A DNA stretch of 64,000 bases from Gorillibacterium timonense. Lineage in GTDB: Bacteria > Bacillota > Bacilli > Paenibacillales > NBRC-103111. Both the position numbers and the translations under genes were made by a program. Positions within the stretch are counted from its first letter, which is position 1. Each line of letters begins with the position of its first letter. The stretch lies in contig NZ_LN881723.1 of NCBI RefSeq assembly GCF_001457415.1, positions 901,246-965,245 on the forward strand. Reading direction: 5' to 3'. Below, in pieces: positions 34,820-43,670 of the stretch. The notes under the pieces are model-generated. The model was given only the letters and a program-made list of their open reading frames with translations, did not search any database and was not told the origin of the DNA.

Positions 34820-35791
34820 CTGAAGAAACCAAATCCGATTCCATGTAATCCCAACGCCTCCGAAGAGGTGAAGGCAGTAATGACTTTTTTGTCCGAAGTA
34901 GCCGGGAAAGGCTTAATCACCGGGCAGCATACGCAAACCCGCGACCAGAAGGAGCTGGGTTATATTCAAGAGGTTACGGGAAAGCTGCCGGCTTTGTGCG
35001 GTTTTGAGCTGCTGAGCTATTCCCCGAATATCAACTACGAGGATAGCGGGGAGGAATGCTTGGTCGAAGTTGAGGAGAACAAGAACACCCTGGAAAAAGC
35101 TTGGGATTGGGTTTTGAACCAGAAGGGCTTGATCACCTTCGCTTGGCATTGGTTTTCGCCAATCGGCGGACGGGATAAAAGCTTTTATACAGAATTTACC
35201 GATTACGACGCTTCGCAAGCGGTGATCGAAGGAACGGTTGAACATCAAGCTTTGATATCCGATATGGATCACATCGCCGAAATTTTGAAGGAGTTCCGTG
35301 ACAAACGAATTCCCCTGTTGTGGCGGCCGTTTCATGAGGCGGAGGGTACCTGGTTCTGGTGGGGAGCCAAAGGTCCCGATGTGGCGAGGAAGCTCTACCG
35401 GATCATGTATGAGCGTTATACGAACGTCCACCACCTGGACAACCTGATTTGGGTTTGGAACTCACCGCTGAAGGAAGGGTATCCAGGCGATGAAGTCGTA
35501 GATGTGATATCCCGGGACTTGTATCCTCCTAAACGCAAGCATACGGCTTTGAAGCCCGAGTACGAGGAGCTCATTCAGATTACCCCCGTTTCAAAAGTGA
35601 CCGCTCTCGGTGAAATCGGCGTGACTCCGAATATCTCAGAGGTAGCGGCAAACGGGATTCCGTGGGCATGGTATATGATCTGGTCCAAGGAATACGGTTC
35701 TACCGACGTTTGGACCTCCGAGAAAGTGCTCTATGCGACGTATCATCATGAGTACGCCATCACCCTCGACAAGCTGCCCCGGCTGTATTAA
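34820..35791 (+). CDS. Glycoside hydrolase family 26 (beta-mannanase-like)
   Basis: A 323-residue GH26 protein without signal peptide. The acid/base Glu is in WRPFHEAEGTWFWWG, the nucleophile Glu in TALGEIGV, and GKGLITGQHT is the typical start of the barrel. It likely cuts mannan or manno-oligosaccharides inside the cell. The start seems to be CTG at 34820: AAGGAG stands eight bases before it and it adds NPNASEEVKAVMTFL, the usual first helix; the only alternative, GTG 34868, has no separate binding site and would cut that helix. It follows the AraC gene by 35 bases. Confidence 0.85.
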   Translation: MKKPNPIPCNPNASEEVKAVMTFLSEVAGKGLITGQHTQTRDQKELGYIQEVTGKLPALCGFELLSYSPNINYEDSGEECLVEVEENKNTLEKAWDWVLNQKGLITFAWHWFSPIGGRDKSFYTEFTDYDASQAVIEGTVEHQALISDMDHIAEILKEFRDKRIPLLWRPFHEAEGTWFWWGAKGPDVARKLYRIMYERYTNVHHLDNLIWVWNSPLKEGYPGDEVVDVISRDLYPPKRKHTALKPEYEELIQITPVSKVTALGEIGVTPNISEVAANGIPWAWYMIWSKEYGSTDVWTSEKVLYATYHHEYAITLDKLPRLY

Positions 35792-35846
35792 TCTCGATTG
35801 AATGCCAGCGTCGGCGCTTTCATTCGATCCGGAAGGAGTTCGCCTC

Positions 35847-36410
35847 ATGTCCCAAATCACCAAAAAGGCTCTGGCCGCCTCCTTGAAAAGCTTGCTTGAG
35901 AAGACCACGCTGGACAAGATCACCGTAAAAGACATCGCGGATGACTGCGAGGTAAATCGGCAGACCTTTTATTATCATTTTCAAGATGTGTACGACCTCT
36001 TGCGCTGGATTCTGGATACCGACGCCGAGCGTGTGCTTGGAGATAAGAAAACCTATGATACCTGGCAGCAGGGCTTCCTGCAGGTCCTTGGATATGTCCG
36101 GGATAACAAATCCTTCGCTACCAACGCCTATCGCTCCCTCGGCCGGGAGCATTTGGAGAGCTACCTCTACAAGATGACCCACGAATTGCTCTACAGCGTC
36201 GTCGAGGAAAGCTCGGCGGGACTGAACGTGACAGACGAGCACAAGACCTTCATCGCGGACTTTTACAAGTATGCCTTTGTGGGGCTCGTCCTCGATTGGA
36301 TTCGCACCGATATGCGCGAGGAGCCCGCCGTCATCATCGCCAAGCTGAGCCGCCTGCTTGAAGGAGAATTCCGCAGCAATCTGGAGAAGTTCGTCGAGCC
36401 CGCCAACTAA
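35847..36410 (+). CDS. TetR/AcrR-family regulator
   Basis: A 187-residue regulator with an N-terminal helix-turn-helix (ITVKDIADDCEVNRQTFYYHF, about 25-45) and a C-terminal ligand domain like that of DhaS-type TetR proteins (FYKYAFVGLVLDWI). AAGGAG precedes ATG 35847; the frame extends 15 codons upstream without a binding site. It is followed by a terminator and then the oleate hydratase gene on the same strand, so it may repress that gene in response to fatty acids. Confidence 0.9.
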   Translation: MSQITKKALAASLKSLLEKTTLDKITVKDIADDCEVNRQTFYYHFQDVYDLLRWILDTDAERVLGDKKTYDTWQQGFLQVLGYVRDNKSFATNAYRSLGREHLESYLYKMTHELLYSVVEESSAGLNVTDEHKTFIADFYKYAFVGLVLDWIRTDMREEPAVIIAKLSRLLEGEFRSNLEKFVEPAN

Positions 36411-36444
36411 TCAGCTAGAAATCGAACCCTCAAGACCTTTTTAC

Positions 36445-36488
36445 AAAAACCGTCCGGTGTTGAAAGTTTAGACACCGGGCGGTTTTTG
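36445..36488 (+). terminator. Terminator of the TetR gene
   Basis: AAAAACCGTCCGGTGTT pairs with GACACCGGGCGGTTTTT, followed by T's on the + strand. It lies 35 bases past the TetR stop and before the oleate hydratase gene. Confidence 0.85.
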
Positions 36489-36570
36489 TCTATAGAACGG
36501 CGGTATGGATCGTCCTAAGATGGGAGATGTAAACGTCAGTGGCATCCATAACTCATAGGAGGTTTGAATC

Positions 36571-38160
36571 ATGACCCATGATCGCGGAACCAAACAGGTG
36601 TATTTCGTAGGCGGCGGTCTCGCATCTCTCGCCGGGGCTGTTTATCTGATCCGAGACGGCGGCATGGACGGCAAGAGCATTCACATTCTCGAGGGTCTGC
36701 CTATCGTAGGCGGTTCCAATGACGGTATAGGAACTCCGCAAAAGGGCTTCGTCGCCCGCGGCGGACGCATGCTTAACGAAGAGACGTATGAGAACTTCTG
36801 GGAGTTGATGTATTCCATCCCTTCCATCCATCAACCGGGCAAGAGCGTCAGCGAAGAGATTCTGGAATTCGACCATGCGCATCCAACCCACGCCAACGCC
36901 CGCCTCATCGACAAGGACGGCCAAGTCCTCGACGTGACGAGCATGGGCTTCAGCATGCAGGACCGGATGGCCCTGCTGAAGCTCGTCCGCACCCCGGAGG
37001 AAAAGCTCGACAACCTGAAAATCTCCGACTGGTTCAGCCCGCATTTCTTTGAGACCAACTTCTGGTACATGTGGCAGACGACGTTCGCCTTCCAGGAATG
37101 GTCCAGCCTGTTCGAACTGCGCCGGTACATGAACCGGATGATCTTCGAATTTTCCCGGATTCATACGCTGGAGGGTGTAACCCGCACTCCTTACAACCAA
37201 TATGATTCCGTTATCCTTCCCTTGAAAGCTTATCTCGACAAGCATGGCGTGGATTTCTCGCTCCACTGTCGGGTAACAGATTTTGACTTCGCGGAAGGCG
37301 AAGGCATCACCGTGACGGCCATCCATTACGAAGACCTGAATGGCAAGGGCATCATCCCGTTAAAAGAAGGCGATCTGTGCATCGCCACGAATGCGAGCAT
37401 GACCGACTCGGCGACGCTAGGGGACTTGCATACGTCCGCCCCTTTCCTTCCGGAGCGTCCGCTCTCGGGAGATCTTTGGGCCAACATCGCCGCTAAGAAA
37501 GCTCCTCATCTGGGTGATCCAAAGCCGTTCTTCGGCAATCCGGAAGAGACGAACTGGACCTCCTTCACGGTTACGATGCAGGGAAACAAGCTGCTGAAGA
37601 AGATCGAGCAGTTCTCCCGCAACGTTCCCGGCAGCGGCGCCCTGATGACGTTCAAGGATTCCAGCTGGCGGATGTCCATCGTCGTGGCCGCTCAGCCGCA
37701 TTTCATCAACCAGCCGGCGGATCAGACGATCTTCTGGGGCTATGGGCTCTACACCGACAAACTTGGAGATTACGTCCAAAAACCGATGCGCGACTGCACT
37801 GGTGAAGAGATGCTGATTGAGCTGCTCCATCATCTGCATTGGGAAGACGAGCTGGATGCCATCTTGAAAGACGTCATCAATGTCATCCCGTGCAACATGC
37901 CTTACATTGACGCCCAGTTCCAGCCGCGGAAGATGACCGATCGTCCGAAGGTCGTACCGGAGGGATCCACCAACTTGGCCCTCATCAGCCAGTTCGTCGA
38001 AATTCCGGAGGACATGGTGTTTACGGAGGAATATTCCGTTCGCGCCGCTAGGATCGCCGTCTACACGCTGATGGGCATCAAGCGGCCGATCGCGCCGGTC
38101 ACCCCGTACCAGCATGACGTCCGTGTTCTGCTGAAAGCCGTCAACACGAGCTTCCGGTAA
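36571..38160 (+). CDS. ohyA: Oleate hydratase (FAD-dependent)
   Basis: A 529-residue protein of the myosin-cross-reactive-antigen/oleate hydratase family, which adds water to the cis-9 double bond of oleate to give 10-hydroxystearate. FAD-binding Rossmann motif VGGGLASLAGA (about 12-22), EGLPIVGGSNDG, and the active-site segment RGGRMLNEETYENFWEL are clear. It is shorter than most described members (about 565-645 residues). AGGAGG precedes the ATG. Hydration detoxifies unsaturated fatty acids. The TetR gene directly upstream is the likely regulator. Confidence 0.93.
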   Translation: MTHDRGTKQVYFVGGGLASLAGAVYLIRDGGMDGKSIHILEGLPIVGGSNDGIGTPQKGFVARGGRMLNEETYENFWELMYSIPSIHQPGKSVSEEILEFDHAHPTHANARLIDKDGQVLDVTSMGFSMQDRMALLKLVRTPEEKLDNLKISDWFSPHFFETNFWYMWQTTFAFQEWSSLFELRRYMNRMIFEFSRIHTLEGVTRTPYNQYDSVILPLKAYLDKHGVDFSLHCRVTDFDFAEGEGITVTAIHYEDLNGKGIIPLKEGDLCIATNASMTDSATLGDLHTSAPFLPERPLSGDLWANIAAKKAPHLGDPKPFFGNPEETNWTSFTVTMQGNKLLKKIEQFSRNVPGSGALMTFKDSSWRMSIVVAAQPHFINQPADQTIFWGYGLYTDKLGDYVQKPMRDCTGEEMLIELLHHLHWEDELDAILKDVINVIPCNMPYIDAQFQPRKMTDRPKVVPEGSTNLALISQFVEIPEDMVFTEEYSVRAARIAVYTLMGIKRPIAPVTPYQHDVRVLLKAVNTSFR

Positions 38161-38198
38161 AAGGTTCCGATGTTCGAGCATGAAGTGTGACAAATAGA

Positions 38199-38245
38199 GG
38201 AGCGTCCTCCCCGGCTTGCAGCTTATCCGGGCGGGCGCTCCTTTT
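38199..38245. terminator. Convergent terminator after oleate hydratase
   Basis: GGAGCGTCCTCCCCGG pairs imperfectly with CCGGGCGGGCGCTCC and is followed by TTTTC on the + strand. It lies between the convergent hydratase and SDR genes. Confidence 0.75.
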
Positions 38246-38253
38246 CAATCGTA

Positions 38254-38994
38254 TCAAATGAGCATGCCATTGTTCGGGCTGATGATCTGACCCGTTAGGG
38301 ATTCCTGGACGAGAATGGCGCAGGCCAATTCGGCAATGTCCTCCGGCGTCGATAGGCGCTGGAGAGGCAAATGACCGCTCAGGCGCAGCATCTTCTCCTC
38401 CTCGCCCTGCCACCAGCGTGTGGCGACGGCGGCCGGGGCGAGAGCGTTCACGCGGATTGCCGGCGCGAGGGCATGAGCCAGCGATTTCGTCAATCCGTGA
38501 ACGGCGGCTTTGGACACCGCATAAGGCAGCGATGACCCGGAGCCGGTCAACCCGGCGATGCTGCCCATGTTGAGGATCGCGCTGCCTTCCTCGCGCTTGA
38601 GGAACGGAGCAGCCGCACGCGCGCAGGAAAACATACCTTTGACGTTCACCGCCATGATCTGGTCCCAGCATTCATCCGTTACCGCCTCCAGATCGGACAG
38701 CTCCAGCTGCTTCGTGATACTGGCATTGTTCACCAAATAGTGGATACCCCCAAACTGCTCCACCGTCCACTCGATCATTCTCTTCACGTCTTCCTCTTTC
38801 GAGACGTCGGCTTGGATCAAGAGAACCTCCGCTCCCCTCTCTTCCATTAGCATGGCCGCCGCCCTTGCTTCCTGCTCGGAATGGGCATAGTTTAGGACGA
38901 TGTTGGCTCCCCTTTCCGCCAGCTTCATCCCGATCGCTCTACCGATTCCCGTCGCTCCGCCGGTGATAACCGCTGTTTTCTTATGACCTTCCAT
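38254..38994 (-). CDS. SDR-family oxidoreductase (FabG-like)
   Basis: A 246-residue classical SDR. TGGATGIG near residue 13, NNAS in the middle, catalytic Ser in LNMGSIAG and YxxxK in YAVSK. Substrate unknown; FabG-like carbonyl reductase or sugar dehydrogenase are typical. GGGGAAG precedes ATG 38994; the 30-codon upstream extension has no support. Divergent from a LysR gene 116 bases away, which probably controls it. Confidence 0.9.
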   Translation of the reverse strand: MEGHKKTAVITGGATGIGRAIGMKLAERGANIVLNYAHSEQEARAAAMLMEERGAEVLLIQADVSKEEDVKRMIEWTVEQFGGIHYLVNNASITKQLELSDLEAVTDECWDQIMAVNVKGMFSCARAAAPFLKREEGSAILNMGSIAGLTGSGSSLPYAVSKAAVHGLTKSLAHALAPAIRVNALAPAAVATRWWQGEEEKMLRLSGHLPLQRLSTPEDIAELACAILVQESLTGQIISPNNGMLI

Positions 38995-39110
38995 GCTGAC
39001 TTCCCCTTTCGGTTTCGTGGTCCACTGTCCCATCGTACCTCGTCGCGAAAGAGAGGTATAATAGGTAGCAATGATCCCATCCATCAGCCAAACTGATAGG
39101 AGGCTGTCTC

Positions 39111-40001
39111 ATGGAAAGCCTGGAGCTTCGCATTTTCCGAGAAGTCGCATATGAACGATCCATCTCTCGTGCAGCCGACAAAATGGGGTATGTCCAATCG
39201 AACGTGACCGCCCATATTCGCAGCCTGGAGGAGGAGCTTGGAACCGCCTTGTTTATTCGCCACAGCAAAGGGGTGACCCTCACCGACGATGGGATGCGTC
39301 TGCTCGCTTATGCAGACCCGATCATCGAGCTGCTGACGAATGCGAAGCAGCAGCTGCAAAAAGCTACACCCGTGCTCCGCATCGGCGCAACCTCGACCAT
39401 CGCGGCCGGCAAATTGCCGGTGTGGTTGGCTTCGTTCCGGGAAGCCTGCCCCCAGGTGCGCATCGCCGTCAGAACGGACACTCAGGCGGCGCTGATCGAA
39501 GCGGTAGCATCACGAGAGCTGGACTGTGCTTTTGTAAATACAGACTATCACCATCCCAAGCTGAAGAGTGTGCTGCTCTTCCGCGAGCCGCTCGTTCTTG
39601 TTGCCCCACAGGAGCGACGCCAAGTCGAGGAGCTCGCTCGTCAGCCGATCATCGTGACCTCAACGCCAGGCTGCCCTTATCGAAGCTTGTTGGAGCAGTG
39701 GGTTCTCCTCAGGACCCTCCGTCAGCCGGAAGCCGTTGAATTTGACACGGTCGAAGCGATTCTGAAGGCGGTCTCGCTCGGCATGGGCGTGAGCCTGCTT
39801 CCGGCCGGAGTGGTGACGGACGCCTATCCACTGACGTCCTTTCCAGCCGACGAGATCGGCGAGACCTATGTTCAACTGGTGATCGCCAAAGCCCAGGACC
39901 ATCCGTTTCTGAACCGCTTTATCGAAAGCGTGGACGAGCAGGTCGCCGGAAGCCAGGTTAAGGAGCTTCCATCTACCGCCGACTCTTCTGCGGACGAGTA
40001 G
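39111..40001 (+). CDS. LysR-family regulator
   Basis: A 296-residue LysR protein: N-terminal winged helix (SISRAADKMGYVQSNVTAHIRSLEEELG, about 18-45) and a two-lobed effector domain (RIGATSTIAAGKLP). AGGAGG precedes the ATG. Divergent from the SDR gene, the typical LysR arrangement. A TATAAT box lies at 39057 in the shared region but its -35 is poor, consistent with an activated promoter. Confidence 0.92.
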   Translation: MESLELRIFREVAYERSISRAADKMGYVQSNVTAHIRSLEEELGTALFIRHSKGVTLTDDGMRLLAYADPIIELLTNAKQQLQKATPVLRIGATSTIAAGKLPVWLASFREACPQVRIAVRTDTQAALIEAVASRELDCAFVNTDYHHPKLKSVLLFREPLVLVAPQERRQVEELARQPIIVTSTPGCPYRSLLEQWVLLRTLRQPEAVEFDTVEAILKAVSLGMGVSLLPAGVVTDAYPLTSFPADEIGETYVQLVIAKAQDHPFLNRFIESVDEQVAGSQVKELPSTADSSADE

Positions 40002-40148
40002 GGACATCGCCATGGATGCCAGGGGCGAGTTATCCGCCGTTTTCCCCTTACCCGATTCCGCTATCCCCCTCTCTCCGACGTCCCCCACAAACTCGATCTC
40101 ACTCTCCCCCCTCTCACCGACGTCCCCCCTTCCTTTGTGCTAAGCTCA

Positions 40149-40177
40149 TTGCCGCTGAATGTCCACTGTGCTATAGT
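40149..40177 (+). promoter_or_regulatory. Sigma-A promoter of helD
   Basis: TTGCCG (40149-40154) and TATAGT (40172-40177) with 17-base spacing on the + strand, about 65 bases before the helD start. Just upstream (40065-40135) is a pyrimidine-rich stretch with a repeated CCGACGTCCCCC block. Confidence 0.75.
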
Positions 40178-40244
40178 GAAATTCTGTCTTTCCATCCAGA
40201 AGGGATCTGGAAGGGCTGAATATGATCCATGGAGGTAACTGATT

Positions 40245-42437
40245 TTGACGGATTCGAATCAAAGTGCCTATCTGGAAGAAGAGCCCCGTCTGCGCATGAC
40301 AGCGGATGAAATCCGCTTGCAGCGGGAGCAGTTGGACCAGGTGCCTCGCTACCGCGGGGACGATTACACCGAGCAGGTGCTGGAAAGCGTCCGGGAAGAA
40401 AACCGGCAGCAGCTGGCCCGGATTGCAGATGAGCCGTATTTCGGACGGCTCGACTATCAGGAACGAGGAGCTCCAACCTCAGCTCCGCTCTACATCGGCA
40501 AAAGAGGGCTGGAGCACTCCGGCGGAGGACGGCTGCTCGTCATCGATTGGCGCGCTCCGGTCGCCGAACTGTACTATTCGTTTACCGGCGGGGAAGATTC
40601 CGCCTCGTACGAGTCGCCGGACGGGACCGTCGAGGGCGACGTTCATCTCAAGCGGAACCTACTCGTACGGCAGGGAGAGCTACAGCGGGTCGTCGACTCG
40701 TATGTGCGCGGGCAGGAGAACCTCGGCGGCGCGGTCGCCGATGAATTTCTGCTCTATCGCCTCGGCGAGAACAAGGACAACAAGCTGCGCGACATCGTCT
40801 CCACCATCCAGGCGGAGCAGGACCGCATCATCCGCGCCGACCGCAACAAAGCGCTTGTCATCCAAGGGGTCGCGGGAAGTGGGAAAACAACCGTCGCCCT
40901 GCACCGGCTGGCTTATCTGCTCTATCGTTACCGCGATAGCATGCGAGCCGAGCGGATGATCATCTTCGCCCCCAACCGGATGTTTCTCGACTACATCTCC
41001 GGCGTGCTTCCGGAGTTGGGCGTCGGACACATCAAGCAGACAACGCTGCCCGAATGGGCTCTCGACCGCCTGCACGATAGCCTGAAGCTGGCTGACGCCA
41101 CCGCTTCGTACGAGGAGCACTTCCGGCTGAAGGATGCCAAGCCGCCAGCCGGAGCCCGCAAAGCGAAAGCCGGCGCAGACGCTTCTGCCGATACCGCCGC
41201 TCTCGCCGAAACCGATCAGACGGAGCCGCCAGCCGGCCGCTTCAAAGGTTCTCTCGCCTTCTCCGAGTTGATCAACGCCGAGCTGGACCGCTTCGAAGCG
41301 GACTTCATTCCGGAGCTGGCTTATAGCCCCTGGGACGGAAGAGTGCTGAAGGCGGAACAGATTCGGAAGTGGTTCTATGAAGACATCCGCCATTATCCGC
41401 TCATGAAGCGTCGGGAACGGGGAGAAGCGCGCATCCGCCGCTGGCTGGAGATGCAGCTGGATCAGATCGGCGACCCGAAGGTGCGCAAGGACCGCAAGCA
41501 AAAAGCAAACGCAAAGCTGAAAACCTACCTGAAGCAGTGGCCCGCTTATACTCCGCTGACGTTTTACGCGAAGCTGTTCGAGCCGGGAGCGCATGCCGCC
41601 GTTCCACCCGGAATCGCCCAGGCGACGCTCAAGCTGCTCCGTAAGAAGACGGTGTCCGAGGAAGACCTCGCGCCGCTGCTTCATATTCATAACCGCTGGT
41701 ACGGGGTTGACGGCAACGATCGCTTCGATCATGCCGTCATCGACGAAGCCCAAGATTTCTCTCCGTACCAGTTGGCCGTCCTTCGGCAGCATGTACCGAC
41801 CGGCTCGTTCACCATCCTGGGCGACTTATCCCAGGGGATACACGATTACCGCGGTATCCACCATTGGGAGGAGTTCCTGGATCAGTTCCCGGAGGACAGT
41901 CAAGGCTTCTTCCGCCTGGACCGGAGCTACCGGTCGACGACGGAAATCATCGAATTCGCCAATAGCGTGCTGACGAATGGCGGCCTGGGAGATTCCCTCG
42001 CCGTTCCGGTCTTCCGCACAGGCGAGCCGGTACAAATTCGCCGGATTCCCTCCACGAAGGAGCGGCAAGCGGTGCTTGCGGAGACCGTGTCCGCCATCCT
42101 CGCTGAAGGCGGCATGAATACGGTCGCTGTCATCACCCGCACGGCGGAGGAAGCAACGGAAGCGCATGACAGCCTGCTCCGGCAAGGGATGACCACAAAC
42201 CTGATCCACGCGGGCAACCTGAGGTATGAAGGCGGCCTGTCGGTCGTCCCCGTCTACCTTGCCAAAGGGCTGGAGTTCGACGCGGTCATCCTGACCGATG
42301 TGGACGAGCGCCATTATCTCTCCGACACACGGGACGCGAAGCTGTTGTATGTGGCTTCCACTCGGGCTTTACACCGACTGGACGTTCTCTACTCGGGCGA
42401 ACCTTCTAAGTTGTTGCCGATTCTGGCAGCCGAATAA
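40245..42437 (+). CDS. helD: HelD, UvrD-like RNA polymerase recycling motor
   Basis: A 730-residue superfamily-1 helicase-like ATPase of the HelD type, which in Bacillus removes stalled RNA polymerase from nucleic acid. Long N-terminal coiled arm (RLQREQLDQVPRY), Walker A GVAGSGKTT (about 208-216), DEAQDFS (Walker B), LDRSYRSTTEI and VASTRAL motifs. An Ala-rich hydrophilic insert at about 300-330 has no counterpart I can identify. The start is TTG with GGAGGT nine bases upstream. It has its own promoter and a terminator downstream. Confidence 0.92.
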   Translation: MTDSNQSAYLEEEPRLRMTADEIRLQREQLDQVPRYRGDDYTEQVLESVREENRQQLARIADEPYFGRLDYQERGAPTSAPLYIGKRGLEHSGGGRLLVIDWRAPVAELYYSFTGGEDSASYESPDGTVEGDVHLKRNLLVRQGELQRVVDSYVRGQENLGGAVADEFLLYRLGENKDNKLRDIVSTIQAEQDRIIRADRNKALVIQGVAGSGKTTVALHRLAYLLYRYRDSMRAERMIIFAPNRMFLDYISGVLPELGVGHIKQTTLPEWALDRLHDSLKLADATASYEEHFRLKDAKPPAGARKAKAGADASADTAALAETDQTEPPAGRFKGSLAFSELINAELDRFEADFIPELAYSPWDGRVLKAEQIRKWFYEDIRHYPLMKRRERGEARIRRWLEMQLDQIGDPKVRKDRKQKANAKLKTYLKQWPAYTPLTFYAKLFEPGAHAAVPPGIAQATLKLLRKKTVSEEDLAPLLHIHNRWYGVDGNDRFDHAVIDEAQDFSPYQLAVLRQHVPTGSFTILGDLSQGIHDYRGIHHWEEFLDQFPEDSQGFFRLDRSYRSTTEIIEFANSVLTNGGLGDSLAVPVFRTGEPVQIRRIPSTKERQAVLAETVSAILAEGGMNTVAVITRTAEEATEAHDSLLRQGMTTNLIHAGNLRYEGGLSVVPVYLAKGLEFDAVILTDVDERHYLSDTRDAKLLYVASTRALHRLDVLYSGEPSKLLPILAAE

Positions 42438-42607
42438 TTCACAAAGTCAACCACTCGGCCGGTACGCTGTCAGCTCATAATAACTCCTAACAGCTCCTAA
42501 ACCGGGATGTCCGCACCCTATCTCCGATCCATTGACGTCGCTTGTTATCAACACGTTCAAGGGTGAGGACGTACGGTTTGACCGGCATGGACCGCTAGCT
42601 AAACAAC

Positions 42608-42660
42608 AGAGCATTCCCTCTTCATCGCAAGTGAACGCGATGACGGGAATGCTCTTTTTA
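42608..42660. terminator. Terminator between helD and sdhB
   Basis: AGAGCATTCCC...TCATCGC pairs with GCGATGA...GGGAATGCTCT (18 bp with mismatches), followed by TTTTTA on the + strand and by a T-rich run on the - strand. It can serve both the helD and sdh transcripts. Confidence 0.85.
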
Positions 42661-42736
42661 GATTGGCTAGTACGCCGTCAGCCCTGATCGTGTGGGTATG
42701 AATCGGCGTCAATGGGGATGAGAAGTTCTGCGTCTG

Positions 42737-43669
42737 CTACATGCCGAACCATTTGCGGAACAGCCGCTTGGTCGTATCCTTGTTCATCTCGGCAATGGAC
42801 GTTGTGAGCGGGATTCCCTTCGGACAGGAGCGGACGCAGTTCTGCGAATTGCCGCAGCCCTCGATGCCTCCGTCTTCCATGAGCGCATCCAGCCGCTCGT
42901 GCTTGTTCATCTCGCCTGTAGGATGGGCATTGAACAACCGAACCTGAGAGATCGCCGCAGGACCGATGAAGCTGGTGCGGTCGTTGACATTGGGGCAAGC
43001 CTCGAGGCACACCCCGCAGGTCATGCATTTGGACAATTCGTAAGCCCACTGTCGCTTGGCCTCCGCCATGCGCGGACCGGGGCCGAGGTCATAGGTACCG
43101 TCGATGGGAATCCAGGCTTTGACCTTCTTTAGTGCGGTGAACATTTGCCCGCGGTCGATGACAAGGTCGCGCACGACCGGAAAGGTCTTCATGGGGGCGA
43201 TCCGGATCGGCTGCTCCAGCTTATCAATGAGCGCACTGCACGCTTGACGCGGCTTGCCGTTGATCACCATTGAACAAGCGCCGCACACCTCCTCCAGGCA
43301 ATTGGACTCCCAGCAGACAGGCGTCGTCTTGCTCCCCGAGGCATTCACCGGATTGCGCTGAATCTCCATGAGCGCGCTGATGACGTTCATATTCGGCCGA
43401 TAAGGAACCTCGAATTCCTCCGTATAAACAGAGGCTTTCGGATCGTCCTGCCGGGTCACGACCAGCTTCACCATCCGGGTGACAGAGGCAGTGAGCGTTA
43501 CCGGATCATCTCGATGCACCGCTTTCTCCGAATCGAGAGGGAGTGCCGCTTCTATCGTGCTCGCCTGGTTCGCCCGCCATACGGTCCCCGGATTCCCATC
43601 CGCTTGGGCCAGATTAGGCGGTGCAGCCGCGCCCGAACCCATTCCTGGTTTCACCACTCTGTCCGCCAT
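42737..43669 (-). CDS. sdhB: Succinate dehydrogenase iron-sulfur subunit
   Basis: A 310-residue SdhB. The [2Fe-2S] cluster cysteines are in CWESNCLEEVCGAC and the [4Fe-4S]/[3Fe-4S] ligands in CMTCGVCLEACP and CGNSQNCVRSCPKG. It transfers electrons from SdhA flavin to the menaquinone site in SdhC. The core aligns with Bacillus SdhB (about 253 residues) from VKLVVTRQDD on, but about 60 residues of Ala/Pro-rich sequence precede it. GGGG before ATG 43669 and a 1-base gap to the sdhA stop support that start; an internal ATG at MVKLVV would give the normal length. Last gene of sdhCAB. Confidence 0.95.
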   Translation of the reverse strand: MADRVVKPGMGSGAAAPPNLAQADGNPGTVWRANQASTIEAALPLDSEKAVHRDDPVTLTASVTRMVKLVVTRQDDPKASVYTEEFEVPYRPNMNVISALMEIQRNPVNASGSKTTPVCWESNCLEEVCGACSMVINGKPRQACSALIDKLEQPIRIAPMKTFPVVRDLVIDRGQMFTALKKVKAWIPIDGTYDLGPGPRMAEAKRQWAYELSKCMTCGVCLEACPNVNDRTSFIGPAAISQVRLFNAHPTGEMNKHERLDALMEDGGIEGCGNSQNCVRSCPKGIPLTTSIAEMNKDTTKRLFRKWFGM

Positions 43670-43670
43670 C

